A DNA stretch of 23,357 nt, taken from NCBI GenBank assembly GCA_023430145.1, contig JAEZCD010000269.1:1-23357 (forward strand), in the 5' to 3' direction. The translations under genes were made by a program, and so were the position numbers. How positions within the stretch are numbered: position 1 is the first letter of the stretch; every line of letters begins with the position of its first letter. This DNA is from Pseudomonadota bacterium. Lineage in GTDB: Bacteria; Pseudomonadota; Alphaproteobacteria; Rhizobiales; Methylopilaceae. Under the pieces are notes generated by a model that did no database searches, had not been told where the DNA came from, and was given only the letters and a program-made list of their open reading frames with translations. This document shows, one piece after another, positions 8,972 through 16,481 of the stretch.

Positions 8972-8978
8972 GGAGAGG
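8971..8978 (+). promoter_or_regulatory. Ribosome binding site fixing the TTG start of rnr
   Basis: GGGAGAGG begins at the last base of the topA stop codon and lies just before the TTG at 8982, with 6 bases between GGGAG and the start. A GTG at 8937 in the same frame lies inside topA without a comparable site, so the TTG is the better start. Confidence 0.6.
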
Positions 8979-8981
8979 CCG

Positions 8982-11285
8982 TTGGCGGCACGCCCGAAGA
9001 AGGGCAAGAGCGGCGGGCCGGTCGGCCTGCCGACCCGCGAGGCGCTGCTCGCCTTCATCGCGAGCCAGCCCGGAAAGGTCGGCAAGCGCGAGATCGCCCG
9101 CGCGTTCAAGCTCGACGCCGCCGCCAAGACCGAGCTGAAATCGCTGCTGCGGGAGCTCGAGGACGAGGGCAAGCTCGATCGCAAGGGCAAGCGCCTGCAT
9201 CGCCCCGGCATGCTGCCCTCCGTCGTCCTCGCCGAGGTGAAAGCGCTCGACCGCGACGGCGAGCTCCTGGCCGAGCCCGCCGAGTGGGACGAGGAGGAGC
9301 ACGGCGCCGCGCCGAAGATTCTTCTCACCTTCGCCGCGCGCGGAAAAAAGCCGGGCTTCGTGCCGGGCATCGGCGACCGGGCGCTCGTCCGCGTCGAGCC
9401 GACCGGCGAGGAGGAAGGCCCGCCCTATACCGGCCGCATCGTGAAGCTCCTGGAGCGCGACCGCGCGCGGGTGCTCGGCGTCTTCCGCGCGCTGCCCGGC
9501 GGCGGCGGCCGGCTCGTCCCGGTCGACAAGCGGCAGGCGGGCCGCGAGATCGCCATTCCCGTCGGCTCCACCGGCGACGCCGAGGAAGGCGACATCGTCT
9601 CCGTCGAGGTCGGCCGCACGAGCGGCTACGCGGCGCCGAAGGCGCGCGTCCGCGAGCGGCTCGGCTCGCTGAAGAACGAGCGCGCCGTCAGCATGCTGGC
9701 GATCCACGCGCATGGCATTCCGCACGCCTTCCGCGCCGACACGCTGGCCGAGGCCGAGGCGATCGAGCCGGTCGGCATGCGCGGCCGCGAGGACTGGCGC
9801 GAGCTGCCGCTCGTCACCATCGATCCGCCCGACGCGAAAGACCATGACGACGCCGTGCATGCCTTGGCCGATACCGATCCGGCCAACGAGGGCGGCTTCG
9901 TCATCACCGTCGCCATCGCCGATGTCGCGGCTTACGTGCGGCCGGGCACGCCGCTCGACCGCGAGGCGGCCGAGCGCGGCAACTCGGTCTATTTCCCCGA
10001 CCGCGTCGTGCCGATGCTGCCCGAGCGGATCTCGAACGACCTCTGCTCGCTGCGCCCGCACGAGGACCGCCCTGCCCTCGCCGTGCGCATGATCGTCGAC
10101 AGACGCGGCCACAAGCGCAGCCACGGCTTCCACCGCGTGATGATGCGCTCGGCGGCGCGGCTCGCCTACGCCCAGGCGCAGGCCGCCATCGACGGCAGCC
10201 CGGACGACGTCACCGGCCCACTCGTCGGGCCGGTTTTGAAGCCGCTCTATGCGGCCTACGAAGCGCTGAAGCGCGCGCGGGAAGAACGCGGGCCGCTCGA
10301 CCTCGACCTGCCGGAGCGAAAGATTCTTCTCAAGGCCGACGGCACCGTCGACCGGGTGATCGTACCGGAGCGGCTCGACGCGCACCGGCTGATCGAGGAG
10401 TTCATGATTCTGGCCAACGTCGCCGCCGCCGAGACGCTGGAGCACAAGCGCACGCCGCTCGTCTACCGCGTGCACGACGCGCCCTCGCCCGAGAAGGTGA
10501 ACGCGCTGCGCGAGATTCTCGCGAGTCTCGGCCTGTCGGTGATCAAGGGCGGCGAGATGCGGCCCTCGCACTTCAACGGCATCCTCGCCAAGGTCGCCGA
10601 GACGCCGAACGCCACGCTCGTCAACGAGGTGGTGCTGCGCAGCCAGGCGCAGGCCGAGTACACGGCCGAGAATTACGGCCATTTCGGCCTCAACCTGAAG
10701 CGCTACGCGCACTTCACCTCGCCGATCCGCCGCTATGCGGACCTCGTGGTGCACCGAGCGCTGATCCGCGCCCTAGGCCTCGGCGCCGACGGCCTGCCCG
10801 AGCACACCACCCGCGAGCAGCTCGCGGAAGTGGCGGCAAAAATCTCGGTCGCTGAGCGGCGGGCGATGGCCGCCGAGCGCGAAACCGCCGACCGGCTGAT
10901 CGCGCATTTCCTCGCCGACAGGATCGGCGCCGCCTTCGAGGGCCGCGTCAGCGGCGTCACCCGCTCCGGGCTGTTCGTGAAGCTGAAGGACACCGGCGCC
11001 GACGGCTTCGTGCCCGCGGCGACGCTCGGCGACGACTTCTTCGCCCATGACGAGGCGCGGCAGGCGCTGATCGGCTCGCGCACCGGTGAGGCTTTTCAGC
11101 TCGGTGATCCGGTCGAAGTGCGGCTGATCGAAGCGGCGCCGGTGGCCGGCGCTTTGCGCTTTGAAGTCCTCTCCGAGGGGCGCCATATGAAGCCCGGGCC
11201 GCGCGGCAAGCGCGCCGTGCGGCGGGTCGTCGGCCGCGCCAAGACGACCGAGAAGCGGCGCGGCCCGACGAGGAAGGGAAGATGA
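8982..11285 (+). CDS. rnr: Ribonuclease R
   Basis: A 767-residue 3'-5' exoribonuclease of the RNB family that degrades structured RNA in the cytoplasm. An N-terminal helix-turn-helix-like domain (REALLAFIASQPGKVGKREI) is followed by cold-shock-type domains. The RNB catalytic motif IDPPDAKDHDDAV carries D281, D287, D289 and D290, with exactly the spacing of the E. coli RNase R metal-binding aspartates. The downstream RNB signatures GNSVYFPDRVVPMLPERISN and HFTSPIRRYADLVVHRALIR are intact. The C-terminal S1 domain begins near residue 650 (EGRVSGVTRSGLFVKL) and a basic tail closes the protein. The start is a TTG with a good ribosome site 10 bases after topA. The stop overlaps the next ATG as ATGA, implying coupled translation. 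Confidence 0.96.
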   Translation: MAARPKKGKSGGPVGLPTREALLAFIASQPGKVGKREIARAFKLDAAAKTELKSLLRELEDEGKLDRKGKRLHRPGMLPSVVLAEVKALDRDGELLAEPAEWDEEEHGAAPKILLTFAARGKKPGFVPGIGDRALVRVEPTGEEEGPPYTGRIVKLLERDRARVLGVFRALPGGGGRLVPVDKRQAGREIAIPVGSTGDAEEGDIVSVEVGRTSGYAAPKARVRERLGSLKNERAVSMLAIHAHGIPHAFRADTLAEAEAIEPVGMRGREDWRELPLVTIDPPDAKDHDDAVHALADTDPANEGGFVITVAIADVAAYVRPGTPLDREAAERGNSVYFPDRVVPMLPERISNDLCSLRPHEDRPALAVRMIVDRRGHKRSHGFHRVMMRSAARLAYAQAQAAIDGSPDDVTGPLVGPVLKPLYAAYEALKRAREERGPLDLDLPERKILLKADGTVDRVIVPERLDAHRLIEEFMILANVAAAETLEHKRTPLVYRVHDAPSPEKVNALREILASLGLSVIKGGEMRPSHFNGILAKVAETPNATLVNEVVLRSQAQAEYTAENYGHFGLNLKRYAHFTSPIRRYADLVVHRALIRALGLGADGLPEHTTREQLAEVAAKISVAERRAMAAERETADRLIAHFLADRIGAAFEGRVSGVTRSGLFVKLKDTGADGFVPAATLGDDFFAHDEARQALIGSRTGEAFQLGDPVEVRLIEAAPVAGALRFEVLSEGRHMKPGPRGKRAVRRVVGRAKTTEKRRGPTRKGR

Positions 11286-11731
11286 CGCAGATCGAGATCG
11301 CTGCCGCCGGGGACCGCCCACAAGACCGCTCGGTGCCGAACGCCATGCTGCGCGGCGCAATGTGCCGCTGCCCCGCCTGCGGCCAGGGCAAGCTGTTCGG
11401 GCGCTACCTGAAGGTCACGCCGAACTGCGCCGCCTGCGGCGCGGCGATGCATCACGAGCAGGCGCACGACGCGCCACCCTATGTGGTGATGTCGATCGTC
11501 GGCCACGTCATCGTCGGCGCCATTCTCACCGTGGAGGTCGCCTTCCACCCGGAGGTCTGGGTGCACCTCGCGATCTGGCTGCCGCTGACGATCCTCCTTT
11601 CGCTCGCCCTGCTGCAACCCGTGAAGGGCGCGCTCGTCGGCCTGCAATGGGCGCTGCGCATGCACGGCTTCGGCCATGGGGACGACGAGCCCGCCCTCCC
11701 GGCTGCGGGAGCCATGCGGCCGCCGGCGTGA
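11282..11731 (+). CDS. DUF983 zinc-ribbon membrane protein
   Basis: A 149-residue protein with an N-terminal zinc ribbon (RCPACGQGKLFGRYL: C30-x2-C33, and NCAACGAAM: C49-x2-C52), the HHEQAHDAPPYVV motif, then two membrane segments (about residues 66-87 and 91-113). The RCPxCGxGxLFxxYL and C-x2-C pairs with an acidic/histidine linker identify DUF983, a family common in Alphaproteobacteria, often next to rnr. Its biochemical role is unknown to me. The start overlaps the rnr stop (ATGA) and its own stop overlaps the NUDIX start (GTGA), so it is embedded in the operon. The last 20 residues are low-complexity Ala/Pro. Confidence 0.9.
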   Translation: MTQIEIAAAGDRPQDRSVPNAMLRGAMCRCPACGQGKLFGRYLKVTPNCAACGAAMHHEQAHDAPPYVVMSIVGHVIVGAILTVEVAFHPEVWVHLAIWLPLTILLSLALLQPVKGALVGLQWALRMHGFGHGDDEPALPAAGAMRPPA

Positions 11732-12462
11732 CGGCCCCAGATCTTCGCATCCTCGACGACGGGCTGAAGCGCTTCCCGCCGCGCCCGGCCGGGCCGCTCA
11801 GGGCCCGTGACGCGTCGACCATCATCCTCGTCGACCGCAGCGATGCGGGCGCGCCAAAAATCCTGTTCGGCCGCCGCAATCCTAAGCTCCGCTTTCTGCC
11901 GGACAAGTTCGTCTTCCCCGGCGGCGCGCTCGACCGCGCCGATCTCGCGGTCGAATGCGAGGGCGATCTCGATCCCGACTGCGCGCGCCGCCTCGCCGCG
12001 CTGACGCGACAGCGATCGGCGGGCCTCGGCCGGGCTCTGGCGCTGGCGGCGGTGCGCGAGCTCGCCGAGGAGACCGGCCTCTATCTCGGCGCGCCCGGCG
12101 AGTTTCGGGCGAACGGCAGCTGGGCCGACTTTTCCGCCCGCGGCGTCAGGCCCTCGGTCGCCGGCATCCGCTACGTCGCGCGGGCGATCACCCCGCCGCA
12201 CGCGCCGCGGCGCTACGACACCCGCTTCTTCGCCGCCGACGCCTCGGCCGTCGCCGCGCGCGACGAGGACGTTGTCGGCCCCGACCGCGAGCTCGTCGAG
12301 CTCGCCTGGGCGACGCCCGAGGAGGCGCGAAAGCTCGACCTGCACCAGATGACGGCGGCCGTGCTCGCCAGCCTCGAGCACTCGCTGCACGAGCCGCCGG
12401 CACGCGTGCCGTTCTTCCGGGTCAAGCGGGGCCGCTTCGTGCGGGACTGGATCGAGGGGTAG
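11728..12462 (+). CDS. NUDIX hydrolase with insertion in the Nudix box
   Basis: A 244-residue protein from a GTG at 11728 that overlaps the DUF983 stop (GTGA). Residues 29-35 (ASTIILV) begin the fold. FLPDKFVFPGGALDRAD at 56-72 is the first half of the Nudix box and AVRELAEETGLYLG with R110, E111, E114 and E115 is the second half. About 30 extra residues separate the halves, and the glutamate expected after GGx4-5 is D72. This interrupted box recalls the NUDT7/NUDT19-type CoA or acyl-CoA pyrophosphohydrolases, but the substrate is not determinable here. The segment HAPRRYDTRFFAADA is typical of this subgroup. The 3' end overlaps the convergent TRIC-fusion gene by 41 bases. Last gene of the topA operon. 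Confidence 0.88.
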   Translation: MTAPDLRILDDGLKRFPPRPAGPLRARDASTIILVDRSDAGAPKILFGRRNPKLRFLPDKFVFPGGALDRADLAVECEGDLDPDCARRLAALTRQRSAGLGRALALAAVRELAEETGLYLGAPGEFRANGSWADFSARGVRPSVAGIRYVARAITPPHAPRRYDTRFFAADASAVAARDEDVVGPDRELVELAWATPEEARKLDLHQMTAAVLASLEHSLHEPPARVPFFRVKRGRFVRDWIEG

Positions 12463-13963
12463 CGGCTACGGCCTCGTCCGAGCGCGCGAAGGCGGGGCTA
12501 CGGATGCCGAGTACGACGACCGCCATGCGCGTCGCGAAGGCACCGAGCACCGTGAGGCCCACCGTCAGGCGCACGAGGATCGGCTCCTCGGCGCGTAAGA
12601 GAAACAGAATCGCCAGCGTGAGCACCGTCCCCCAGATCACGCACACCTCGGCATAGAAGGAGGTGCGCAGCGCCGGGTTGGCGTAGCCGGTGCGCAGCAC
12701 GTCGCGCAGGATGCCGCCACCGGCGCCGCCGATGGCGGCGGCGAGCGGCCCCCAGAGCCAGAGCGGCTCGGCGCCGGTGCGGACCGCCACCACGACGCCG
12801 ATCACCGTGAAGGCGGCGAGACCAGCCGCATCGGTGACCTCGAGCGCATGCGCCAGCAGCCGGCCGAGAGGACCGCTCTGCAGCACCGCCCGGGGCTCGG
12901 CGGCGCGCATCACGAGATAGGCGACCAGTACCGTGGCGATCACCAGCGTCAGCGGCATCGGGTCGGCCAGAATGCCGATCGGCCGGCGACCGAGGAGAAG
13001 ATCGCGCACGACGCCGCCGCCGACCGCCGGCAGGGCCGCGAGAACGAACGCGCCGAGGAGCGAGAAACGCTCCGCTCGCGCAATCAGCACGCCCGAGAGC
13101 GCGAAGGCGACGGTGCCGATCACGTCGAGCCAGCCGAACCAGGAGGTCGCGATCGCAAAGCCGAGCAGGATCGGCCGGCTCGCCCGCGCCTCGAGCGCCG
13201 CCGCCGAGCCATCGGCCCGTTCGGCCAGAATCGCCGAGTCGATGGCGGCGATGGTCTCCACCGCCACCCTGGCCGCATAGCGCAGCCGAAGCTCGACCAC
13301 CCCCAGCTCGACGCCGCCCCGCGCGACCGCCGAATCCAGTCCGGGCCTGGCCGACAGCGCGCCGAGAATGGCGAGGCGCGAGGCGACGAGGCACTGCGCG
13401 CGGCCCGCTGCCACCGCCCCCACCGCCGCACCGGCATCGACGAAGCGGAGCGTATCGGCGGCCCGAGGACCCGTGACCATCGCCGTGACGGCCGCGGAAT
13501 ACGGAACACCGTCCACGACGGCGATGCGCCAGCCGCGCCCGTAAGCCTCCTCGAGCGCGGCGATGCCGGTCGCCGCGAGCGGCGGCAGGTTTCGGGCGCA
13601 GAGTATCCCGTCGCGGTCCGACCGGTAGGGAACCGAGGCCGGAGGAGGCGGGTCGACCACCGGAAAGAGGAGATCGATCGTCCCCGCCGCAAGCGCCGCC
13701 TCGGCGGCGCCGCGCCCCATGGGCATGACGACGATGCCGACGCCGGCGCGGCGGAAGGCGGCCGCCACGAGCTCGAGATCGACCGGGAGGCCGATGCCGC
13801 GTCCGGAAGGATCGGCATCGATGAGCCCGGCGCCCGTCGCGACCCAGCCCGCCCGCAGGAGCGCCCGGTCGGCGCCGGCGGCGCCCGTCGGCGCGAGAGC
13901 GGCGCATGCGAGGAGCACGAAAACGACGAGCGCCCGGAGCGAGGGCAGGAGATGTCGACGCAA
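12422..13963 (-). CDS. Periplasmic solute-binding domain fused to TRIC/YadS-type (UPF0126) channel
   Basis: A 513-residue fusion. A signal peptide (LLPSLRALVVFVLLACAALA, then AAGA near residue 31) precedes a periplasmic domain of about 230 residues resembling SBP family 3: GIGLPVDLELVAAAFRRAGV, TIDLLFPVVDPPP, GWRIAVVDGVPYSAAV and AGRAQCLVASRLAI. From about residue 278 comes the membrane part: WFGWLDVIGTVAFALSGVLI, then two copies of GGG-x2-RD (315-321 and 415-421), the signature of the trimeric intracellular cation channel family, with about seven membrane helices. TRIC proteins conduct monovalent cations as trimers. The fusion suggests gating or targeting by a periplasmic ligand, which is inference. 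The TTG at 13963 was chosen because GAGGAG lies 6 bases upstream and because it opens the signal peptide; the frame is open to 14191. Convergent overlap of 41 bases with the NUDIX gene. Confidence 0.82.
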   Translation of the reverse strand: MRRHLLPSLRALVVFVLLACAALAPTGAAGADRALLRAGWVATGAGLIDADPSGRGIGLPVDLELVAAAFRRAGVGIVVMPMGRGAAEAALAAGTIDLLFPVVDPPPPASVPYRSDRDGILCARNLPPLAATGIAALEEAYGRGWRIAVVDGVPYSAAVTAMVTGPRAADTLRFVDAGAAVGAVAAGRAQCLVASRLAILGALSARPGLDSAVARGGVELGVVELRLRYAARVAVETIAAIDSAILAERADGSAAALEARASRPILLGFAIATSWFGWLDVIGTVAFALSGVLIARAERFSLLGAFVLAALPAVGGGVVRDLLLGRRPIGILADPMPLTLVIATVLVAYLVMRAAEPRAVLQSGPLGRLLAHALEVTDAAGLAAFTVIGVVVAVRTGAEPLWLWGPLAAAIGGAGGGILRDVLRTGYANPALRTSFYAEVCVIWGTVLTLAILFLLRAEEPILVRLTVGLTVLGAFATRMAVVVLGIRSPAFARSDEAVAATPRSSPARSGPA

Positions 13964-13969
13964 GCCGGG

Positions 13970-13975
13970 CTCCTC
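13970..13975 (-). promoter_or_regulatory. Ribosome binding site for the SBP-TRIC fusion gene
   Basis: On the minus strand GAGGAG is placed 6 bases before the TTG at 13963. This decides the start in favour of the codon directly in front of the signal peptide. Confidence 0.5.
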
Positions 13976-14114
13976 GACGCGTGGGCCGAGTCGGGACCGC
14001 CTGCCCGGCCGAGCACAGGGTGGCGCAAGCTCGATCCTATGGAAAGTGCCCTGAATCCCGGTTGTCGTCCGGCGAGAGGGCGCAGATCCACTCTTTGGGT
14101 CGTGGGAAAAATGG

Positions 14115-14136
14115 ATCCTGCGCTTTCGCGCAGGAT
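14115..14136. repeat. Perfect 9-bp palindromic hairpin (dispersed-repeat-like)
   Basis: ATCCTGCGC (14115-14123) and GCGCAGGAT (14128-14136) are perfect inverted repeats around TTTC. It lies in the 224-base gap between the endoglucanase and SBP-TRIC genes and is followed by GACGACGGAGCGG. Hairpins ending in CGCAGGATGACG are, from memory, a common type of intergenic repeat in Rhizobiales genomes. No second copy was seen in this window. There is no T-run, so an intrinsic terminator is less likely. Confidence 0.6.
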
Positions 14137-14187
14137 GACGACGGAGCGGCGGAGCCGCTGGGGCCTCCCAGGGAAACCGAGGCCGCC

Positions 14188-15228
14188 TCAATCCCCCTTC
14201 CGGATCTGCTTCCGCACCCAGACGCCGGCCGGCTTCAGGCTCGACTTGGCGGCGAAATCGCCGTTCGGACAGGTCCCGGGCAGGAACACAGCGCCCGAGC
14301 GGTGGTCGTCGGACCAGTTCCAGTTCGTCCAGGAGATTTTCTCGCGCCGCATCAGGTCGATGTACCGCTTGGCGTTGGCGAAATCGTTCTCGCCGTCGCC
14401 CGAGGCGTTCTGGGTGCCAAACTCGGTCACGAAGACCGGCAGCTTCTTGGCCGCGTTCTCGAGCGCCTTCAGATACCCCTCGCGGTGCGAGCCGGCGTAG
14501 AAGTGGAACGTGTACATGACGTTGTCGGCACGGACCGGGTTCTTGGTCACCTCGCTCGGGCCCGAGCCGTCGGAGACACCGAAGGAGGACCAGGCACGCG
14601 TGCCGAGCAGGATCACCGCCTGCGGATCGCGATCGCGGATCACGGGGATGATCGCCTCGTGGTAGCTGCGGATCGTCTCCCAGCTCACCCCGTTCGGCTC
14701 GTTGGCGATCTCGTAGAGCACGTTCGGCTTGTCGCGGTGCGTCTTGGCGACGGCCCGGAAGAAGCGCTTGGCCCGCTCGAGATTGAGGCTCGGGTCGCCC
14801 GGGTTGAGGATGTGCCAGTCGATGATCGCGTACAGGCCGCGCGCCGAGAGCTTCTCGACGATGTCGTCGACGAGCGCGGTAAAGCCTTTCGGATCAGTCT
14901 CGTAGCCGCCTTCCTGCACGTAGAGCGAGATGCGCAGGACATCGGCTTTCCAGTCGCCGGCGAGCGCGTCGAGCGAGGCGTCATTGATGCAGCCCGCATA
15001 CCATTGCAGCCCGTGCGTGCTCATGCCGCGGAGCTGGACCGGCTTGCCGGCGCTGTTGCACAGCTTCTTCCCGCAGACCCGAAGCCGCCCGTTGATGGCG
15101 ACCGGACTGCCCTTCGGCGCCGCGAGCCGCGCCATCGGCTCGGCCGAGGACTCGGTTGCGGACGCCGAGGCAACGCCGCCGAGGAGCGCCGCGACGAGCG
15201 CTCCGAGCTGCAAGAAGGCAAATCGCAT
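14188..15228 (-). CDS. Secreted GH5 (subfamily 2-like) endo-1,4-beta-glucanase
   Basis: A 346-residue secreted glycoside hydrolase. A signal peptide (MRFAFLQLGALVAALLGGVA, cleavage after about SASA) and a short linker precede the catalytic barrel. PVQLRGMSTHGLQWY, YAIIDWHILNPGDP, LYEIANEPNG with acid/base E177, MYTFHFYAGSH and VFVTEFGTQNASG with nucleophile E269, plus SWTNWNWSDD, follow closely the pattern of Bacillus-type GH5_2 cellulases. Two cysteines (C52 and C57) sit just before the barrel. It should cleave beta-1,4-glucans (cellulose, possibly the cell's own exported cellulose) outside the cytoplasm. There is no carbohydrate-binding module or dockerin. An in-frame extension to 15402 exists but lacks any signal character; the ATG at 15228 opens the signal peptide and has a modest GGAG upstream. 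It is divergent from rpmG and probably has its own promoter in 15229-15341. Confidence 0.92.
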   Translation of the reverse strand: MRFAFLQLGALVAALLGGVASASATESSAEPMARLAAPKGSPVAINGRLRVCGKKLCNSAGKPVQLRGMSTHGLQWYAGCINDASLDALAGDWKADVLRISLYVQEGGYETDPKGFTALVDDIVEKLSARGLYAIIDWHILNPGDPSLNLERAKRFFRAVAKTHRDKPNVLYEIANEPNGVSWETIRSYHEAIIPVIRDRDPQAVILLGTRAWSSFGVSDGSGPSEVTKNPVRADNVMYTFHFYAGSHREGYLKALENAAKKLPVFVTEFGTQNASGDGENDFANAKRYIDLMRREKISWTNWNWSDDHRSGAVFLPGTCPNGDFAAKSSLKPAGVWVRKQIRKGD

Positions 15229-15341
15229 GTCCGGCTCCGGCAAACGCGTCTCGACCTTAGCGCTCGAGAGGTAACGACGATCCGTCCGCATCCGGGCGAT
15301 CGCAAGGCATGGTTTCCGGCATCTCGCCGAAGCGCACCGCC

Positions 15342-15369
15342 TTGACTTTGCATCGCGGCCGTCTAGGGT
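15342..15369 (+). promoter_or_regulatory. Probable rpmG promoter
   Basis: TTGACT (15342-15347) followed after 16 bases by TAGGGT (15364-15369). TTGACTTTG with a TAGGGT-type -10 resembles strong promoters of alphaproteobacterial ribosomal and tRNA genes. The ATG lies 51 bases downstream of the -10, with a GGAAGG ribosome site at 15405-15410. Confidence 0.5.
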
Positions 15370-15419
15370 CCGGCCAAAATCACGGGGCGAGTGCGCCCGC
15401 AATCGGAAGGTTTCTGACG

Positions 15420-15587
15420 ATGGCCAAAGCCGCCATGGTGAAGATCAAGCTGCTGAGCTCGGCCGACACCGGGTACTTCTACGTGACGAAGAAGAACACC
15501 CGCACGCAGACCGAGAAGCTGGCGAAGAAGAAGTACGACCCGATCGCCAAGAAGCACGTCGAGTTCAAGGAAACGAAGATCAAGTAA
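15420..15587 (+). CDS. rpmG: 50S ribosomal protein L33
   Basis: A 55-residue basic protein of the large ribosomal subunit: MAKAAMVKIKLLSSADTGYF, then YVTKKNTRTQTEKLAKKKYD and a basic C-terminus. This is the normal length and sequence pattern of proteobacterial L33. It lacks the CxxC pairs of zinc-binding L33 versions, as expected for Alphaproteobacteria. It has its own promoter and a strong terminator and is monocistronic. In many Rhizobiales rpmG follows the NUDIX gene directly; here two opposite-strand genes lie between them. Confidence 0.97.
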   Translation: MAKAAMVKIKLLSSADTGYFYVTKKNTRTQTEKLAKKKYDPIAKKHVEFKETKIK

Positions 15588-15607
15588 GGCCCTCCCGGGC
15601 TGCACGA

Positions 15608-15633
15608 AAAAAGGCGCCGCGAGGCGCCTTTTT
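15608..15633. terminator. Bidirectional intrinsic terminator between rpmG and the GST gene
   Basis: A5-GGCGCC (15608-15618), loop GCGA, then GGCGCC-T5 (15623-15633): a perfect 11-bp stem with an A-run on one side and a T-run on the other. It sits between the converging stops of rpmG (15587) and the GST gene (15673) and can serve both strands. Confidence 0.9.
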
Positions 15634-15672
15634 CATGCCGGGGTCCCCGCTCCGAGGAGCGAGAGGCGAGCC

Positions 15673-16380
15673 TCACGTCCGCGCGCGCTGATTGAACAGC
15701 ACCTTCTGCGCATCCTTATCGGTGGCAAGGTCGGCCTTGCGGGCGTCCTTGCCGACCTCGAGCGCGCGGACCACCGCAGGCCGGGCGAGGATGGTGTCGA
15801 GCCAGCGCTTGAAGTGCGGGAACTCGGCGATGTCCTGGCCTTGCCGCTCCCAGCCGCGCGCCCAGCCGACGCAGGCCATGTCGGCGATCGAATAGTCGCC
15901 GGCCAGAAACTCGCGGTCGGCGAGCCGCTTGTTCATCACCCCGTAGAGGCGGTTCACCTCGTTGGTGTAGCGGTTGATGGCGTAGGGCAGCTTCTCGGGG
16001 GCGTAGATGCGGAAATGGTTCGCCTGGCCGGCCATCGGGCCGAGGCCGCCCATCTGCCACATCAGCCACTCCTCGACGGCGACGCGGGCGCGCTCCTCGC
16101 TCGGATAGAATTTTCCAGTCTTGCGGCCGAGATACTGCAGGATGGCGCCGCTTTCGAAGACCGAGATCGGCGTGCCGCCGGGACCCTCGGGATCGACGAT
16201 CGCCGGCATGCGGTTGTTGGGCGAGATGGCGAGGAACTCCGCCTTGAACTGGTCTCCCTTGCCGATGTCGACGAGCTTCACGTCGTAGGGCAGTCCGCAC
16301 TCCTCCAGCATGATGGAGATCTTGAAGCCGTTCGGCGTCGGCCAGAAGTGCAGCTCGATCGGGCGGGTCTGTGCGGGCAT
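15673..16380 (-). CDS. Glutathione S-transferase, nu-class (YghU/YfcG-like)
   Basis: A 235-residue cytoplasmic protein. The thioredoxin-like N-terminal domain starts with ELHFWPTPNGFKISIMLEEC; T15 and N17 match the glutathione-contacting Thr and Asn of YfcG (TPNG). NNRMPAIVD and FESGAILQYLG are the cis-Pro loop and the gamma-glutamyl binding Glu-Ser. The all-helical C-terminal domain includes LADREFLAGDYSIADMACVG, the usual N-capping box. YfcG and YghU act as glutathione-dependent disulfide reductases, so a redox role is more likely than xenobiotic conjugation. The ATG at 16380 was chosen over an in-frame ATG at 16428 because homologues begin just before the first beta strand. It follows tolC on the same strand, with a hairpin in between. 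Confidence 0.92.
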   Translation of the reverse strand: MPAQTRPIELHFWPTPNGFKISIMLEECGLPYDVKLVDIGKGDQFKAEFLAISPNNRMPAIVDPEGPGGTPISVFESGAILQYLGRKTGKFYPSEERARVAVEEWLMWQMGGLGPMAGQANHFRIYAPEKLPYAINRYTNEVNRLYGVMNKRLADREFLAGDYSIADMACVGWARGWERQGQDIAEFPHFKRWLDTILARPAVVRALEVGKDARKADLATDKDAQKVLFNQRART

Positions 16381-16447
16381 GGAGGGATCACCGGCGGGCG
16401 TGAGAGAGATGCCCGGCAGATGTGTCATCCGCGGCGCCGCGGTTCAA

Positions 16448-16471
16448 GGCCTCGCCGGAGATCGGCGGGCC
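16448..16471 (-). terminator. Possible terminator downstream of tolC
   Basis: GGCCTCGCCG (16448-16457) and CGGCGGGCC (16463-16471) form a 9-bp stem with one bulged T and a 5-base loop, 10 bases past the tolC stop. On the minus strand it is followed only by TTGAAC, so the U-tract is weak. It may attenuate and not fully stop transcription into the GST gene. Confidence 0.35.
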
Positions 16472-16481
16472 CCGCAAAGCC

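Noticed and set aside
3549..9370. Very long open frames antisense to opgH (3549-5771) and to topA (6227-9370)
   Set aside because: They mirror the genes on the other strand, as expected at about 70% G+C where stop codons are rare. Their translations are Arg/Ala/Gly-rich with no domain, and the opposite frames are certain genes.
12848..15345. Long plus-strand frames opposite the SBP-TRIC and GH5 genes
   Set aside because: The minus-strand products carry signal peptides and family motifs. The plus-strand frames are charged low-complexity shadows.
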